From Streptomyces lomondensis (GTDB taxonomy: Bacteria; Actinomycetota; Actinomycetes; Streptomycetales; Streptomycetaceae), in contig NZ_BMWC01000002.1 in assembly GCF_014651035.1 (NCBI RefSeq), positions 62,001-126,000 of the forward strand: a DNA stretch of 64,000 nt. The letters run 5' to 3'. The position numbers and the translations under genes are program-made. Below, piece after piece: positions 26,320 through 34,084 of this stretch. Numbering within the stretch: the stretch's first letter is position 1; every line of letters starts with the position of its first letter. Under the pieces are notes generated by a model. That model had not been told where the DNA came from and did no database searches. It saw only the letters and a list, made by a program, of their open reading frames with translations.

Positions 26320-26538
26320 TCACCACCAGTCCGAGTCCAGGCGCCCCACGATCGACCTGAGGTTCTCCCGCGAGCACGTCTCGCAGAAGTAGCGGCGGTC
26401 GCCGTTCTCCACGGAGCAGGTCCAGGTGGGTGGCGGTCCCGCGGTCAGGGCACCGGCCGAGGTGCCGCAGCGGGCGCACACGATGCACGGCGTCTCCGCC
26501 GTGGAGCCGTCGTCTCTGCCTCCGTGAGGACTCGTCAC
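26320..26538 (-). CDS. Small zinc-ribbon protein
   Basis: A 72-residue protein with two Cys pairs, CxxC in CIVCARCG (about residues 18-25) and FCETC (about 50-54), forming a treble-clef or zinc-ribbon-like fold, and ending RLDSDWW. GTG 26538 is the likely start; the frame open to 26715 crosses two terminator hairpins. Function is unknown. Confidence 0.65.
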   Translation of the reverse strand: MTSPHGGRDDGSTAETPCIVCARCGTSAGALTAGPPPTWTCSVENGDRRYFCETCSRENLRSIVGRLDSDWW

Positions 26539-26647
26539 CCGGCGACGATAACGCCATGTCCGACGGCTTCGGGGACACCACGCACCGGCACCGTGGACTA
26601 CGGCAGGAGCTGCGCGCGCACCTGCGTCGTGAGCACAACGCACCGCA

Positions 26648-26678
26648 GGGGCCGGTCCGTTCGGCACGGACCGGCCCC
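26648..26678 (-). terminator. Terminator of the wblC transcript
   Basis: GGGGCCGGTCCG (26648-26659) pairs with CGGACCGGCCCC (26667-26678). A second hairpin, GGCCTCCC/GGGAGGCC (26693-26713), lies closer to the preceding gene. Confidence 0.7.
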
Positions 26679-26733
26679 CGCGGGCAGAGCACGGCCTCCC
26701 GGTGCGGGAGGCCACCGCTTCAGGTGCGGTCGG

Positions 26734-27057
26734 TTACTGCATGACCGCCATGGCGAGCGCCCGGCGGGCACGCCGGGAGGCGCGCTCCGCCCTGCGCTGC
26801 ATCCGGCGTGCGGCCGCCAGGCGCACGGCCTGTCGGTCCCGCTCCGCCTCGTGCAGTCGCTCGCGCATATGCGCGCGAGCCATGGCTTCTGGAATGAGTT
26901 GCATCTCTCGGGTCCTGTTCTGACGCGAGTCCTTCGCGCCGGTGGTGGTGAAGTCTTGGGTCGCGGAGCCAGCGGGCTCGTCAGTGGACGGCTTCATCGG
27001 GGCCTGCTTCTGGGGGTCGTGCGTGAGGGGGCGGTCGATCGTTCCTGCGGTGTTCAT
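26734..27057 (-). CDS. Small basic coiled-coil protein translationally coupled to wblC
   Basis: A 107-residue protein. The N-terminal half is polar and disordered; the C-terminal half (about 52-107) is a strongly basic amphipathic helix rich in Arg, Ala and Glu (AHMRERLHEAERDRQAVRLA). Its ATG overlaps the wblC stop (ATGA), so it should be co-produced with WblC. It has no known domain. An RNA- or ribosome-binding role would fit its charge and context, but this is speculation. An internal Met at about residue 52 could give a 56-residue product. Confidence 0.7.
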   Translation of the reverse strand: MNTAGTIDRPLTHDPQKQAPMKPSTDEPAGSATQDFTTTGAKDSRQNRTREMQLIPEAMARAHMRERLHEAERDRQAVRLAAARRMQRRAERASRRARRALAMAVMQ

Positions 27058-27422
27058 GCTGTGACCGGGTTCTTGCGCGGGCGGCCACGCGGCCGCTTCC
27101 GGGCGACGACGACACCCTGGACGAACAGCTCGCCACCCCAGACGCCCCAGGGCTCACGCCGCTCCTTGGCGCCGGCGAGGCAGGCCTCGACCAACGGGCA
27201 GGTCCGGCAGAGGGACTTGGCGTACTCGACGTCCGCGGGCGACTCGGCGAAGAAGACCTCCGGGTCGTAGGAGCGGCACGGGACGGGTACGCCGAGGTTC
27301 TCGATGGCGTCGTCGAGCGCGGTGAGCGCGGTGAGCGGGGTCAAGGCGGAGTCCTCCGTGGGGCCGGGCTTGGGGATCGTGTCGGAAGGCGGTACGGACG
27401 GTGCGTGCGCTTCGAGTTGCAC
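27054..27422 (-). CDS. wblC: WhiB7-type iron-sulfur transcription factor WblC
   Basis: A 122-residue WhiB protein. Four cysteines bind a [4Fe-4S] cluster: Cys in PCRSYDPEVFF, then CRTC and CLAGAKE (about residues 49-84). GVWGG (about 93-97) is the sigma-contact motif, and RGRPRKNP near the C-terminus is the AT-hook that marks the WhiB7/WblC class. WhiB7 binds the housekeeping sigma factor and activates intrinsic antibiotic-resistance genes after ribosome inhibition. A leader of about 600 nt contains a leader ORF, a hairpin over its stop and an intrinsic attenuator, all annotated separately. A small gene is coupled downstream. Confidence 0.95.
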   Translation of the reverse strand: MQLEAHAPSVPPSDTIPKPGPTEDSALTPLTALTALDDAIENLGVPVPCRSYDPEVFFAESPADVEYAKSLCRTCPLVEACLAGAKERREPWGVWGGELFVQGVVVARKRPRGRPRKNPVTA

Positions 27423-27537
27423 GGTTCGTCTTCCTCGTCTGGTCGTTCCGGCCTGTTGGCCGGGGGCGGCTGGTACCGGGTTCTTTTCTTGTCCCGAGGC
27501 TCCTTCGGTCTGCAGTCCCTGGTCGGGGACAAACAGA

Positions 27538-27572
27538 AGGGCCGCGGATCCCGGATGGGGTTCCGCGGCCCT
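27538..27572 (-). terminator. Intrinsic attenuator in the wblC leader
   Basis: On the minus strand AGGGCCGCGGA (27572-27562) pairs with TCCGCGGCCCT (27548-27538), an 11-bp perfect stem followed by CTTCTGTTTGT. It lies between the leader ORF stop and the wblC start, so read-through is needed for wblC expression. Confidence 0.85.
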
Positions 27573-27582
27573 GAAGGCGCCG

Positions 27583-27601
27583 GCCTGATCGGCGATCAGG
27601 C
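27583..27601 (-). promoter_or_regulatory. Hairpin covering the leader-ORF stop codon
   Basis: GCCTGATC and GATCAGGC with a 3-nt loop form a perfect 8-bp stem containing the TGA stop (27598-27596) of the leader ORF. A ribosome at the stop would melt it. Confidence 0.65.
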
Positions 27602-27922
27602 TGGATCACTCCAGGGTTCTGGCCCACGGAAGGCCCACATCTGGTGGTGCTGCGTCGTCTGCTTCCGGAATCCGGCACCGGTCGCCGTAAAGGCATAGGC
27701 CTGCGCCTGTGCCGCTACTGCTGCTTCCAGTGCCTTGGTCGGTCGCTCATTGCGCTCACGGACAGGAAGGCCAGCGGGAGCAACGGAGGAGGACGCCGGA
27801 CGCACGGCACGAATGCCGGACAGACCGGTGCCCAGGTTGGAAACGCCGAGCATGCACACGGAGACGGCCGAGCGATCGGTCATTTTCACGATGCTGGTGG
27901 AGCTGGTGTTGATGCTGATCAC
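27596..27922 (-). CDS. Leader ORF upstream of wblC
   Basis: A 108-codon ORF beginning at GTG 27922 and preceded by a very strong Shine-Dalgarno sequence, GAGGAGG, eight bases upstream. It starts MISINTSSTSIVKMTDRS and ends MWAFRGPEPWSDPA. Composition is unlike a folded domain (many Ser, Ala and Thr). It lies between the WhiB7-type promoter and the attenuator. Actinobacterial whiB7/wblC genes are known to be controlled by translated upstream ORFs, so a regulatory role is the best reading. A segment near its end (27621-27631) could pair with the attenuator's first arm. Confidence 0.7.
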   Translation of the reverse strand: MISINTSSTSIVKMTDRSAVSVCMLGVSNLGTGLSGIRAVRPASSSVAPAGLPVRERNERPTKALEAAVAAQAQAYAFTATGAGFRKQTTQHHQMWAFRGPEPWSDPA

Positions 27923-28033
27923 TGGACTCGCCTCCTCTCGGCGTCTCGGGGGACTGGGTCGACCAGTCCGACGGATATGCAAGTACAACACGGAATCAGG
28001 GCCTCCGAGAAGGCCGCTGCTCTCGTGCCTAAG

Positions 28034-28073
28034 AACCTATGGGGATTGCTGGGGCATGCGCAAACTATTTTTT
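28034..28073 (-). promoter_or_regulatory. WhiB7/WblC-type autoregulated promoter
   Basis: Minus strand: an AT-rich run, complement of TATTTTTT (28066-28073), immediately upstream of -35 TTGCGC (28063-28058), an 18-bp spacer, and -10 TAGGTT (28039-28034). An AT-rich patch next to the -35 is the signature of WhiB7-activated promoters, read by the AT-hook. The transcript would carry a leader of about 600 nt. Confidence 0.75.
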
Positions 28074-28086
28074 CGACGAGTTCGTG

Positions 28087-30282
28087 TCAGTCCTGATCTG
28101 TCTCCTCCGTGCCGTACTGGCCTGCACAGATGGCCAGTACGTCGGCCCCGTAGCGGTTGAGCTTGCGCGTCCCGACGCCCGGGATGCGCGCCAGCTCGTG
28201 CGCGTCGTCGGGCGCGGTCTCGGCGATCGCCATCAGCGTCCTGTCGGTGAACACGCAGAAGGCGGGCTGGCCGCTGCTCCGCGCCTGGTCGGCGCGCCAC
28301 TCGCGGAGCCGCTCGTAGAGGCCCTCGTTCATGTCGGAGGGGCAGTCGTCGCAGCGCATCAGCTTCATCTCGCCCGCGTCGGTCAGGGTGCGGCCGCAGA
28401 CTCGGCAACGGGCGGGTGTTCGCTGGACCCGTCTCGGGGCGGAACCCCTGGTTCCGGGGATGCCGCGCTCGATACCGCCCGCAGCGCCGGCGTTCGTACG
28501 GCCGGTGGTGGCCGTCGAACCGGGGCGCAGTCCGTCGAGGAATCGGCTCGGGCGGCGGCTGGGGCGGCCGCCGGGTGAACGGGCGAGCGCCCAGGAGACG
28601 TAGAGGTGTTCCCGCGCGCGGGTGACGCCGACGTACAGCAGGCGGCGCTCCTCCTCGATCTGTTCGTCGGTCTTCGCGTAGGTGATCGGCATCATGCCCT
28701 CGGCGACACCGACCAGGAAGACGACGTCCCACTCCAAACCCTTGGCCGAGTGCAGGGAGGCGAGGGTGACGCCCTGCACGGTCGGGGCGTGCTGGGCGCT
28801 CGCCCGCTCGTCGAGTTCGGCGACGAGGTCGGCCAGGGTGGCGCCCGGTCTGGCGGCGGCGAAGTCCTGGGCGAGGTTCACCAGGGCGGCCAGGGACTCC
28901 CAGCGCTCGCGCACGGCGCCGGAGCCGGCCGGGGGCTGCGGCGTCCAGCCCTCCCCCGACAGCACGGCGCGCACCTGGGAGGGCAGGTCGACGGCGTCGT
29001 CCAGGAGGGAGTCGTTGCCGCCGAAGCGGGCCGCGCCGCGCAGGGCGACGCCCGCCTTGCGCACCTCCGGGCGGTCGAAGAACCGCTCGGCGCCGCGCAG
29101 CTGGTAGGGCACTCCGGCGTCGGCGAGGGCCTGTTCGTAGGTCTCCGACTGCGCGTTCGTACGGAACAGGACGGCGATCTCGGCCGCCGGGACCCCCGAG
29201 TCGATGAGCTCGCGGATGCGGCGGGCCGCGCCCTCCGCCTCGGCGGGCTCGTCGGTGTACTCGGCGTAGACCGGCTCGGGTCCCGGGGGGCGCTGGGAGA
29301 CGAGCTCCAGGCGGTGGTCGGCGGCCCGGCCCCTGGCCTGGGCGAGCAGGCCGTTGGCGAGGTGGACGACCTGGGGGGTGGAGCGGTAGTCGCGGACCAG
29401 CTTGACGACCGTGGCGCCGGGGTAGCGGGTGCGGAAGTCGAGCAGATAGTCGGGGGTTGCGCCCGTGAACGAGTAGATCGTCTGGCTGGCGTCGCCGACC
29501 ACGCACAGGCTGTCCCGCTCACCCAGCCACAGTTCCAGCAGGCGCTGCTGGAGGGGGCTGACGTCCTGGTACTCGTCGACCACGAAGTGCTGGTACTGGG
29601 CGCGGACCTGCTCGGCGATGTCGTGCCGGTCCTGGAGGACGGCCACGGTCAGCAGCAGGACGTCCTCGAAGTCGATGACGGAGCGCTCGCGCTTGACCTC
29701 CTCGTAGGCGGCGTAGAGCTGGGCGATCTCGGCGGGGTCCCGGGGGGCCTCACGGCCGGCCTTGGCGGCGGCGGGCGCGTAGTCGGCGGGGACGGTCTGG
29801 GTGACCTTGGACCACTCGATCTCGGCGGTGACGTCCCGCAGCTCGCCCCGGTCGAGCCGGATGCGGCAGGCGGCGGCCGCGTCGGCGACGAGCTGGATCT
29901 TGCGGTCGACGAGCCGGGGCATGGAGCCGCCGATCGCTTTCGGCCAGAAGTACTGGAGCTGGCGCAGGGCCGCTGAGTGGAACGTCCGCGCCTGGACGCC
30001 CGCGGCGCCGAGCTGGCGCAGCCGGCCGCGCATCTCCCCGGCGGCGCGGTTGGTGAAGGTGACGGCGAGCACGCTGGAGGGGTGCAGGATGCCGGCGCGC
30101 ACTCCGTAGGCGATGCGGTGGGTGATCGCCCGGGTCTTGCCCGTGCCGGCGCCCGCCAGGACGCACACCGGACCGTGCAGGGCGGTGGCCACTTCGCGCT
30201 GCTCGGGGTCGAGCCCTTCGAGCACCGCGTCGGCCGAGTCCGGTACCTGCGGGAACAGGGTGGAGTGCGTTGCTGCTGTCAC
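28087..30282 (-). CDS. uvrD2: ATP-dependent DNA helicase UvrD2 with HRDC domain
   Basis: A 731-residue superfamily-1A helicase. Motif I is AGAGTGKTRA (about residues 44-53), motif II VVDEYQDVSPLQQ (about 240), motif III GDASQTIYSF, motif V SLHSAKGLEWDVVF and motif VI VGVTRAREHLYVSW. A four-Cys zinc ribbon (CRVCG...CDDC, about 632-655) precedes a C-terminal HRDC domain (about 665-725), the layout of actinobacterial UvrD2. It is a 3'-5' helicase with a role in genome maintenance. GTG 30282 is chosen by comparison with remembered homologues; no strong SD is visible. Confidence 0.95.
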   Translation of the reverse strand: MTAATHSTLFPQVPDSADAVLEGLDPEQREVATALHGPVCVLAGAGTGKTRAITHRIAYGVRAGILHPSSVLAVTFTNRAAGEMRGRLRQLGAAGVQARTFHSAALRQLQYFWPKAIGGSMPRLVDRKIQLVADAAAACRIRLDRGELRDVTAEIEWSKVTQTVPADYAPAAAKAGREAPRDPAEIAQLYAAYEEVKRERSVIDFEDVLLLTVAVLQDRHDIAEQVRAQYQHFVVDEYQDVSPLQQRLLELWLGERDSLCVVGDASQTIYSFTGATPDYLLDFRTRYPGATVVKLVRDYRSTPQVVHLANGLLAQARGRAADHRLELVSQRPPGPEPVYAEYTDEPAEAEGAARRIRELIDSGVPAAEIAVLFRTNAQSETYEQALADAGVPYQLRGAERFFDRPEVRKAGVALRGAARFGGNDSLLDDAVDLPSQVRAVLSGEGWTPQPPAGSGAVRERWESLAALVNLAQDFAAARPGATLADLVAELDERASAQHAPTVQGVTLASLHSAKGLEWDVVFLVGVAEGMMPITYAKTDEQIEEERRLLYVGVTRAREHLYVSWALARSPGGRPSRRPSRFLDGLRPGSTATTGRTNAGAAGGIERGIPGTRGSAPRRVQRTPARCRVCGRTLTDAGEMKLMRCDDCPSDMNEGLYERLREWRADQARSSGQPAFCVFTDRTLMAIAETAPDDAHELARIPGVGTRKLNRYGADVLAICAGQYGTEETDQD

Positions 30283-30321
30283 ACAGCCATGCTGCCAGGT
30301 CGCGGGAGACGCCTGCGCCGG

Positions 30322-30330
30322 TTGTCCACA
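30322..30330 (+). other. Consensus DnaA box
   Basis: TTGTCCACA, the preferred Streptomyces DnaA box, lies in the divergent uvrD2/mrx1 intergenic region. Confidence 0.5.
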
Positions 30331-30391
30331 GGCAGGCATTGGTAGTCGTACTAGTGCGGCAGGCGTCACCTCCGGCACCGCCCGGGCGACG

Positions 30392-30417
30392 GGAATGGTG
30401 GAGCTTTCACATACGTT
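30392..30417 (+). promoter_or_regulatory. SigR-type promoter of the mycoredoxin gene
   Basis: GGAAT (30392-30396), exactly 18 bases, then GTT (30415-30417). This is the GGAAT-N18-GTT consensus of the Streptomyces thiol-stress sigma factor SigR. It lies 49 bp upstream of the ATG. Confidence 0.88.
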
Positions 30418-30466
30418 CCATCACCACGACCAACCGTCCCCGAGCCACCGAAGGAGCACCAGAGAC

Positions 30467-30709
30467 ATGCTGGGCACTGTGACGATGTACAGCACCACGT
30501 GGTGCGGCTACTGCCGCCGGCTGAAGAGCCAGATGGACCGCGAGGGCATCGCGTACACCGAGATCAACATCGAGCAGGACCCGGAGTCCGCCGCGTTCGT
30601 GGAGAAGGCGAATGGCGGAAACCAGACGGTGCCCACCGTCCTGTTCCCGGACGGCTCGACTCTCACCAACCCGTCGCTGGCTCAGGTGAAGCAGAAGATC
30701 GGCGCCTAG
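30467..30709 (+). CDS. mrx1: Mycoredoxin (glutaredoxin-family thiol oxidoreductase)
   Basis: An 80-residue glutaredoxin fold with the active site TTWCGYC (CxxC = CGYC, about residues 13-16), the TVPTV cis-Pro motif (about 54-58) and a conserved C-terminal helix. The CGYC motif and length match mycoredoxin-1, which reduces mycothiol mixed disulfides in actinobacteria. AAGGAG lies about 11 bases before ATG 30467. A SigR consensus promoter upstream fits its role in disulfide stress. Its TAG stop is also the first three bases of a 188-bp inverted-repeat element. Confidence 0.93.
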   Translation: MLGTVTMYSTTWCGYCRRLKSQMDREGIAYTEINIEQDPESAAFVEKANGGNQTVPTVLFPDGSTLTNPSLAQVKQKIGA

Positions 30710-30894
30710 GGCCTGTCGTTTTGATCACGCCGCAGACGCGGGGTCTGGCACGCACATCTGCCGCGTTGTCGTCGGTTGCCGACGCTCCGCGTCGACGCCC
30801 TCCTCCGCCTTGCAGCTGCACGCACCAGACCCCCCTCACCGGCGCCGAACGCCACCGTCGCTTCCCTGCGACCTGATCCAAACGACAGGCCCTA
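30707..30894 (+). repeat. 188-bp MITE-like element, copy 1
   Basis: The two ends are inverted repeats: GGGCCTGTCGTTTTGATC at the left and, read on the opposite strand, GGGCCTGTCGTTTGGATC at the right, each preceded by TA. It is the same length as 59645-59832 and nearly identical to it in reverse orientation. No transposase is encoded. The left-end TAG is the stop codon of the mycoredoxin gene. IS5-like target choice (YTAR) is an inference. Confidence 0.85.
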
Positions 30895-30936
30895 GTCGCC
30901 GTGCGGTTGTGCGGGGAAGGCGGTTCCTGAGGCGGC

Positions 30937-31554
30937 TCAGGGGCCGCCTTCTCGTGGTTTGTCCCACACGACGACGTAGCGCCACAGCAGTGTGCGGCGG
31001 AAGTGGCAGCCGGGCAGGAGCCGGTGGGCGGCCTTCCGGATCTCTGCCCAGGACAGGTGCGCGTCTTCCATGGGCATGCCGGCCGGGCCCCGCTTGCCGC
31101 CGTGCCGACGGGCGAGCAGCAGGCTCGCGGGCACGCCGCTCGCGCTGATGAGCCAGTCCAGGAGCGTCCGGTTGGCGGCCATGCCGACGATCACCAGACG
31201 GCCGCCGGGCGCGGTGAGCCGGGCGAGGCGGGTGACCGCCTCCTCGAACGGTGCGTGGTGGACCACGGCGACCGCGCTGACGAAGTCGTACGCGCCCTCA
31301 CGCAGGGACGGGTCGGTGAGGTAGTCCGCCTCCAGGTAGGTGACGTTGCCCGGCACGTGCGCGTGCTCGCGCGCGAGCCTGATCATCTCCGGTGACCGGT
31401 CCACGCCCGTGACGGATGCCGCCCGTGCCGCGAGCTTGCGGGCGAGCAGCCCGTCGCCGCAGCCGGCGTCCAGAGCCGTGCCGCAGCCGTCCGGCACGGC
31501 GGCGAGCACCGCCGGGTGGTGGTGGACGTTGTGGTTCCAGTACGGGTCGGTCAT
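30937..31554 (-). CDS. Class I SAM-dependent methyltransferase
   Basis: A 205-residue Rossmann-fold methyltransferase. Motif I is LDAGCGDGLLARKL (about residues 28-41), the acidic residue after strand 2 lies in VTGVDRSPEM, and VSAVAVVHHAPFEEAV is the post-II segment. The substrate is unknown; the fold resembles UbiE/Coq5-type methyltransferases. It ends shortly before the nudC stop region and is oriented like nudC, whose start is upstream, so a nudC-methyltransferase transcript is possible. Confidence 0.87.
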   Translation of the reverse strand: MTDPYWNHNVHHHPAVLAAVPDGCGTALDAGCGDGLLARKLAARAASVTGVDRSPEMIRLAREHAHVPGNVTYLEADYLTDPSLREGAYDFVSAVAVVHHAPFEEAVTRLARLTAPGGRLVIVGMAANRTLLDWLISASGVPASLLLARRHGGKRGPAGMPMEDAHLSWAEIRKAAHRLLPGCHFRRTLLWRYVVVWDKPREGGP

Positions 31555-31569
31555 GCGGGGCCGGCCCCG

Positions 31570-32514
31570 TCAGGCGACGCTTCTCGTCGGGAGCGGCTTG
31601 CCGTACCAGAGCTCGATCAGCCGGGCCGCGATCGAGATGCCGTAGGGCGGGAGCACCTCGCCGGACTCGAAGGCGGCGCGCAGTTCGTCGCGGGAGAACC
31701 AGCGGGCCTCGTGGATCTCGTCGCCGTCGACGTCTATCTCCGTCGTGGTGGCGCGGGCCAGGAAGCCCAGCATGAGGCTGGACGGGAAGGGCCAGGGCTG
31801 GCTGGCGACGTACTCGACCTGGCCGACGGTGATGCCGACCTCCTCGTGGACCTCGCGGCGCACCGACTGCTCGATGGCCTCGCCGGGCTCGACGAAACCC
31901 GCGAGCGTCGAGAAGCGTCCCTCGGGCCAGTGGACCTGGCGGCCGAGCAGGATGCGGTCGTCCTCGTCGGTCACGGCCATGATCACGGCGGGGTCCGTGC
32001 GCGGGTAGTGCTCGGCGCCGCAGGCCGGGCAGCGGCGGATGTGGCCGGCCGCGGCGATGACCGTGCGCTCGCCGCAGCGGGAGCAGAAACGGTGCGTGCG
32101 CTGCCAGTTCTCCAGGCCCACCGCGTGCACCATCAGGCCCACGTCACGCGCCGACAGCAGCAGGCCCGCCTCCCGCAGCCCCGCCGGGCGCGCGGACTGG
32201 TCCATACGGCCGGGCAGGGAGTCCTTCTGGAGGGCGAAGTAGCTGACGCCGTCCTCGTCGATGCCGAGGAAGTAGCGGTGGGCCTCGGTGAGGGGGGCCT
32301 CGAAGGAGGGGGTCATGACGAGTTCGGTGCGCCCGTCCGCCGTCTCGTCGATGAGGACCTGGCCGCCGGAGACCACGAAGCAGCGCGTGGAGGGGTGGCT
32401 CCACGCCGCCGCGAGCCAGGCCTCGTCGAGCCGGTGGTGCGCGGCCCGGTCGATGCCGCTCGGGGCGGTGAGCGAGATGGGTCGGTCGGCGTTGTGGTCG
32501 GTCCAGGTGGTCAC
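31570..32514 (-). CDS. nudC: NAD(+) diphosphatase (NADH pyrophosphatase)
   Basis: A 314-residue NudC. A zinc ribbon (CSRCGER...CPACGAE, about residues 135-160) precedes the Nudix box GFVEPGEAIEQSVRREVHEE (about 205-224, continuing VGI). The NudC-specific SQPWPFPSSLM follows about 15 residues later. NudC hydrolyses NADH to NMNH and AMP and can remove NAD caps from RNA. GTG 32514 is favoured over the TTG at 32526 because of its spacing from GGAAG. It lies 15 bp upstream of the methyltransferase gene. Confidence 0.93.
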   Translation of the reverse strand: MTTWTDHNADRPISLTAPSGIDRAAHHRLDEAWLAAAWSHPSTRCFVVSGGQVLIDETADGRTELVMTPSFEAPLTEAHRYFLGIDEDGVSYFALQKDSLPGRMDQSARPAGLREAGLLLSARDVGLMVHAVGLENWQRTHRFCSRCGERTVIAAAGHIRRCPACGAEHYPRTDPAVIMAVTDEDDRILLGRQVHWPEGRFSTLAGFVEPGEAIEQSVRREVHEEVGITVGQVEYVASQPWPFPSSLMLGFLARATTTEIDVDGDEIHEARWFSRDELRAAFESGEVLPPYGISIAARLIELWYGKPLPTRSVA

Positions 32515-32670
32515 GGGTGCTTCCAACTCCCCCGGTGGAACGGTTGGGTTCGGCGGACTGTTCAGCGGGACGTACGGCGGGAGGCGACCGGGTCCGGCGG
32601 GCTCGGGCGGTGCGGGGCGGCCCTTCCAGTGTGCCCCGCGCGCGCTGCCGCTCCGGACGGCGCGGAACGC

Positions 32671-34074
32671 TCAGGGCACAGGGCGCCAGTGCTCGGCGAG
32701 GTCACCCCACAGGTAGGCGGTGGTCTCGACGCCCTTGAGGAGCAGATCGAGCTCGACTTTCTCGTTCGGGGCGTGCCAGCCGTCGGACGGGACGGAGATG
32801 CCGAGGAAGAGCACGGGTGCGCCGAGGACGTCCTGGAGGTCCGCCGCCGGTCCGGAGCCGCCCTCGCGCGTGAAGCGGACCGGCTTTTCGAAGGCCCGGC
32901 CCATCGCGCGGGCGACCGACTGGAGGGCCGGGTGGTCCAGCGGCGTCAGGCACGGGCGCGTGGCCCCGCTGAACGTGATCTCGCAGCGGATCCCGGCGGG
33001 CACCTGCTGCTCGGCCCACGCCCGGACGGCCTTCTCCACATGGCCGGGATCCTGGCCCGCCACCAGCCGGAAGGACAGCTTCACCATGGCGGAGGACGGG
33101 ACGACCGTCTTGCTGCCGGGGCCCTGGTAGCCGCCCCCGATGCCGTTGACCTCGGCGGTGGGGCGGGCCCAGACGCGCTCCAGGGTGGTGTACCCGGCCT
33201 CCCCCTGGGTGGCGTACGACTTGGCCGCGCGCAGCCACTGCCGCTCGTCGAAGGGCAGCTCGGCGAAGAGCTCGCGCTCGCGGTCGGTGAGCTCGATCAC
33301 CCCGTCGTAGAAGCCCGGGATCGCCACGCGCGCGTGCTCGTCGTGCAGGGCGGCGACGAGCCGGGCGGCTACGGTCGCCGGGTTGGGCACCGCGCCGCCG
33401 AAGGAGCCGGAGTGGATGTCCTGGTCGGGGCCGTGCAGCCGTATCTCGCACTCGGCGAGGCCGCGCATGCCCGTGCACACCGTGGGGGTGTCCTCGGACC
33501 ACATGCCGGTGTCGGAGACGATCACGGCGTCGGCGGCGAGCCGCTCGGCGTGCTGCTCGACCAGGGCTCTGAAGTGCGGCGAGCCGGACTCCTCCTCGCC
33601 CTCGACCAGCAGCTTGAGGTGCACCGCCGGGGCCGTGCGGCCGGTGGCGGCGATGTGGGCGCGGACGCCGAGGGTGTGGAAGAAGACCTGGCCCTTGTCG
33701 TCGGCCGCGCCGCGCGCGTAGAGGCGGTTCTCGCGCACGACCGGCTCGAAGGGTTCGCTGTCCCAGCCGTCCTCGCGGGCGGCGGGCTGGACGTCGTGGT
33801 GGCCGTAGACCAGCACGGTGGGCGCCTGGGGGTCGTCACAGGGCCACTCGGCGTAGACGGCGGGCGCGCCGGGGGTCGGCCAGACCTCGGTCGTCGGGAA
33901 GCCGGTCTCCTTCAGCTTGGCGGCGAGCCAGTCGGCGCTGCGTCGTACGTCGGGCGCGTGGTCCGGCTGGGCCGACACCGACGGGATGCGCAGCCACTCG
34001 GCGAGGTCGTCGAGGAAGGCGGCGCGGTGCTGCTCGATGTACGTACGGACGACACTGTCCGGGGTCTGGCTCAT
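32671..34074 (-). CDS. M20 family metallopeptidase (dipeptidase)
   Basis: A 467-residue M20 peptidase. Zinc-site motifs are intact: YGHHDVQPA (about residues 85-93), ARGAADDKGQ (about 113-122), the catalytic EGEEESGS (about 148-155), Asp in VSDTGMW and a C-terminal His in DGWHAPNEK. A dimerisation insert lies between. It is likely a cytosolic dipeptidase or related amidohydrolase. The start is ATG 34074. It begins 10 bp after the adnB stop, so it may be the last gene of the adnA-adnB transcript. Confidence 0.9.
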   Translation of the reverse strand: MSQTPDSVVRTYIEQHRAAFLDDLAEWLRIPSVSAQPDHAPDVRRSADWLAAKLKETGFPTTEVWPTPGAPAVYAEWPCDDPQAPTVLVYGHHDVQPAAREDGWDSEPFEPVVRENRLYARGAADDKGQVFFHTLGVRAHIAATGRTAPAVHLKLLVEGEEESGSPHFRALVEQHAERLAADAVIVSDTGMWSEDTPTVCTGMRGLAECEIRLHGPDQDIHSGSFGGAVPNPATVAARLVAALHDEHARVAIPGFYDGVIELTDRERELFAELPFDERQWLRAAKSYATQGEAGYTTLERVWARPTAEVNGIGGGYQGPGSKTVVPSSAMVKLSFRLVAGQDPGHVEKAVRAWAEQQVPAGIRCEITFSGATRPCLTPLDHPALQSVARAMGRAFEKPVRFTREGGSGPAADLQDVLGAPVLFLGISVPSDGWHAPNEKVELDLLLKGVETTAYLWGDLAEHWRPVP

Positions 34075-34084
34075 GGTCACGAGC

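Noticed and set aside
26539..26715. Longer zinc-ribbon protein starting at 26715
   Set aside because: The extension would run through two strong terminator hairpins and has no SD; GTG 26538 gives the conserved compact protein.
30710..30890. A coding gene inside the 188-bp element
   Set aside because: An open frame exists, but it begins in flanking genes and has no start or SD of its own; the two copies are conserved as DNA, including the inverted ends.
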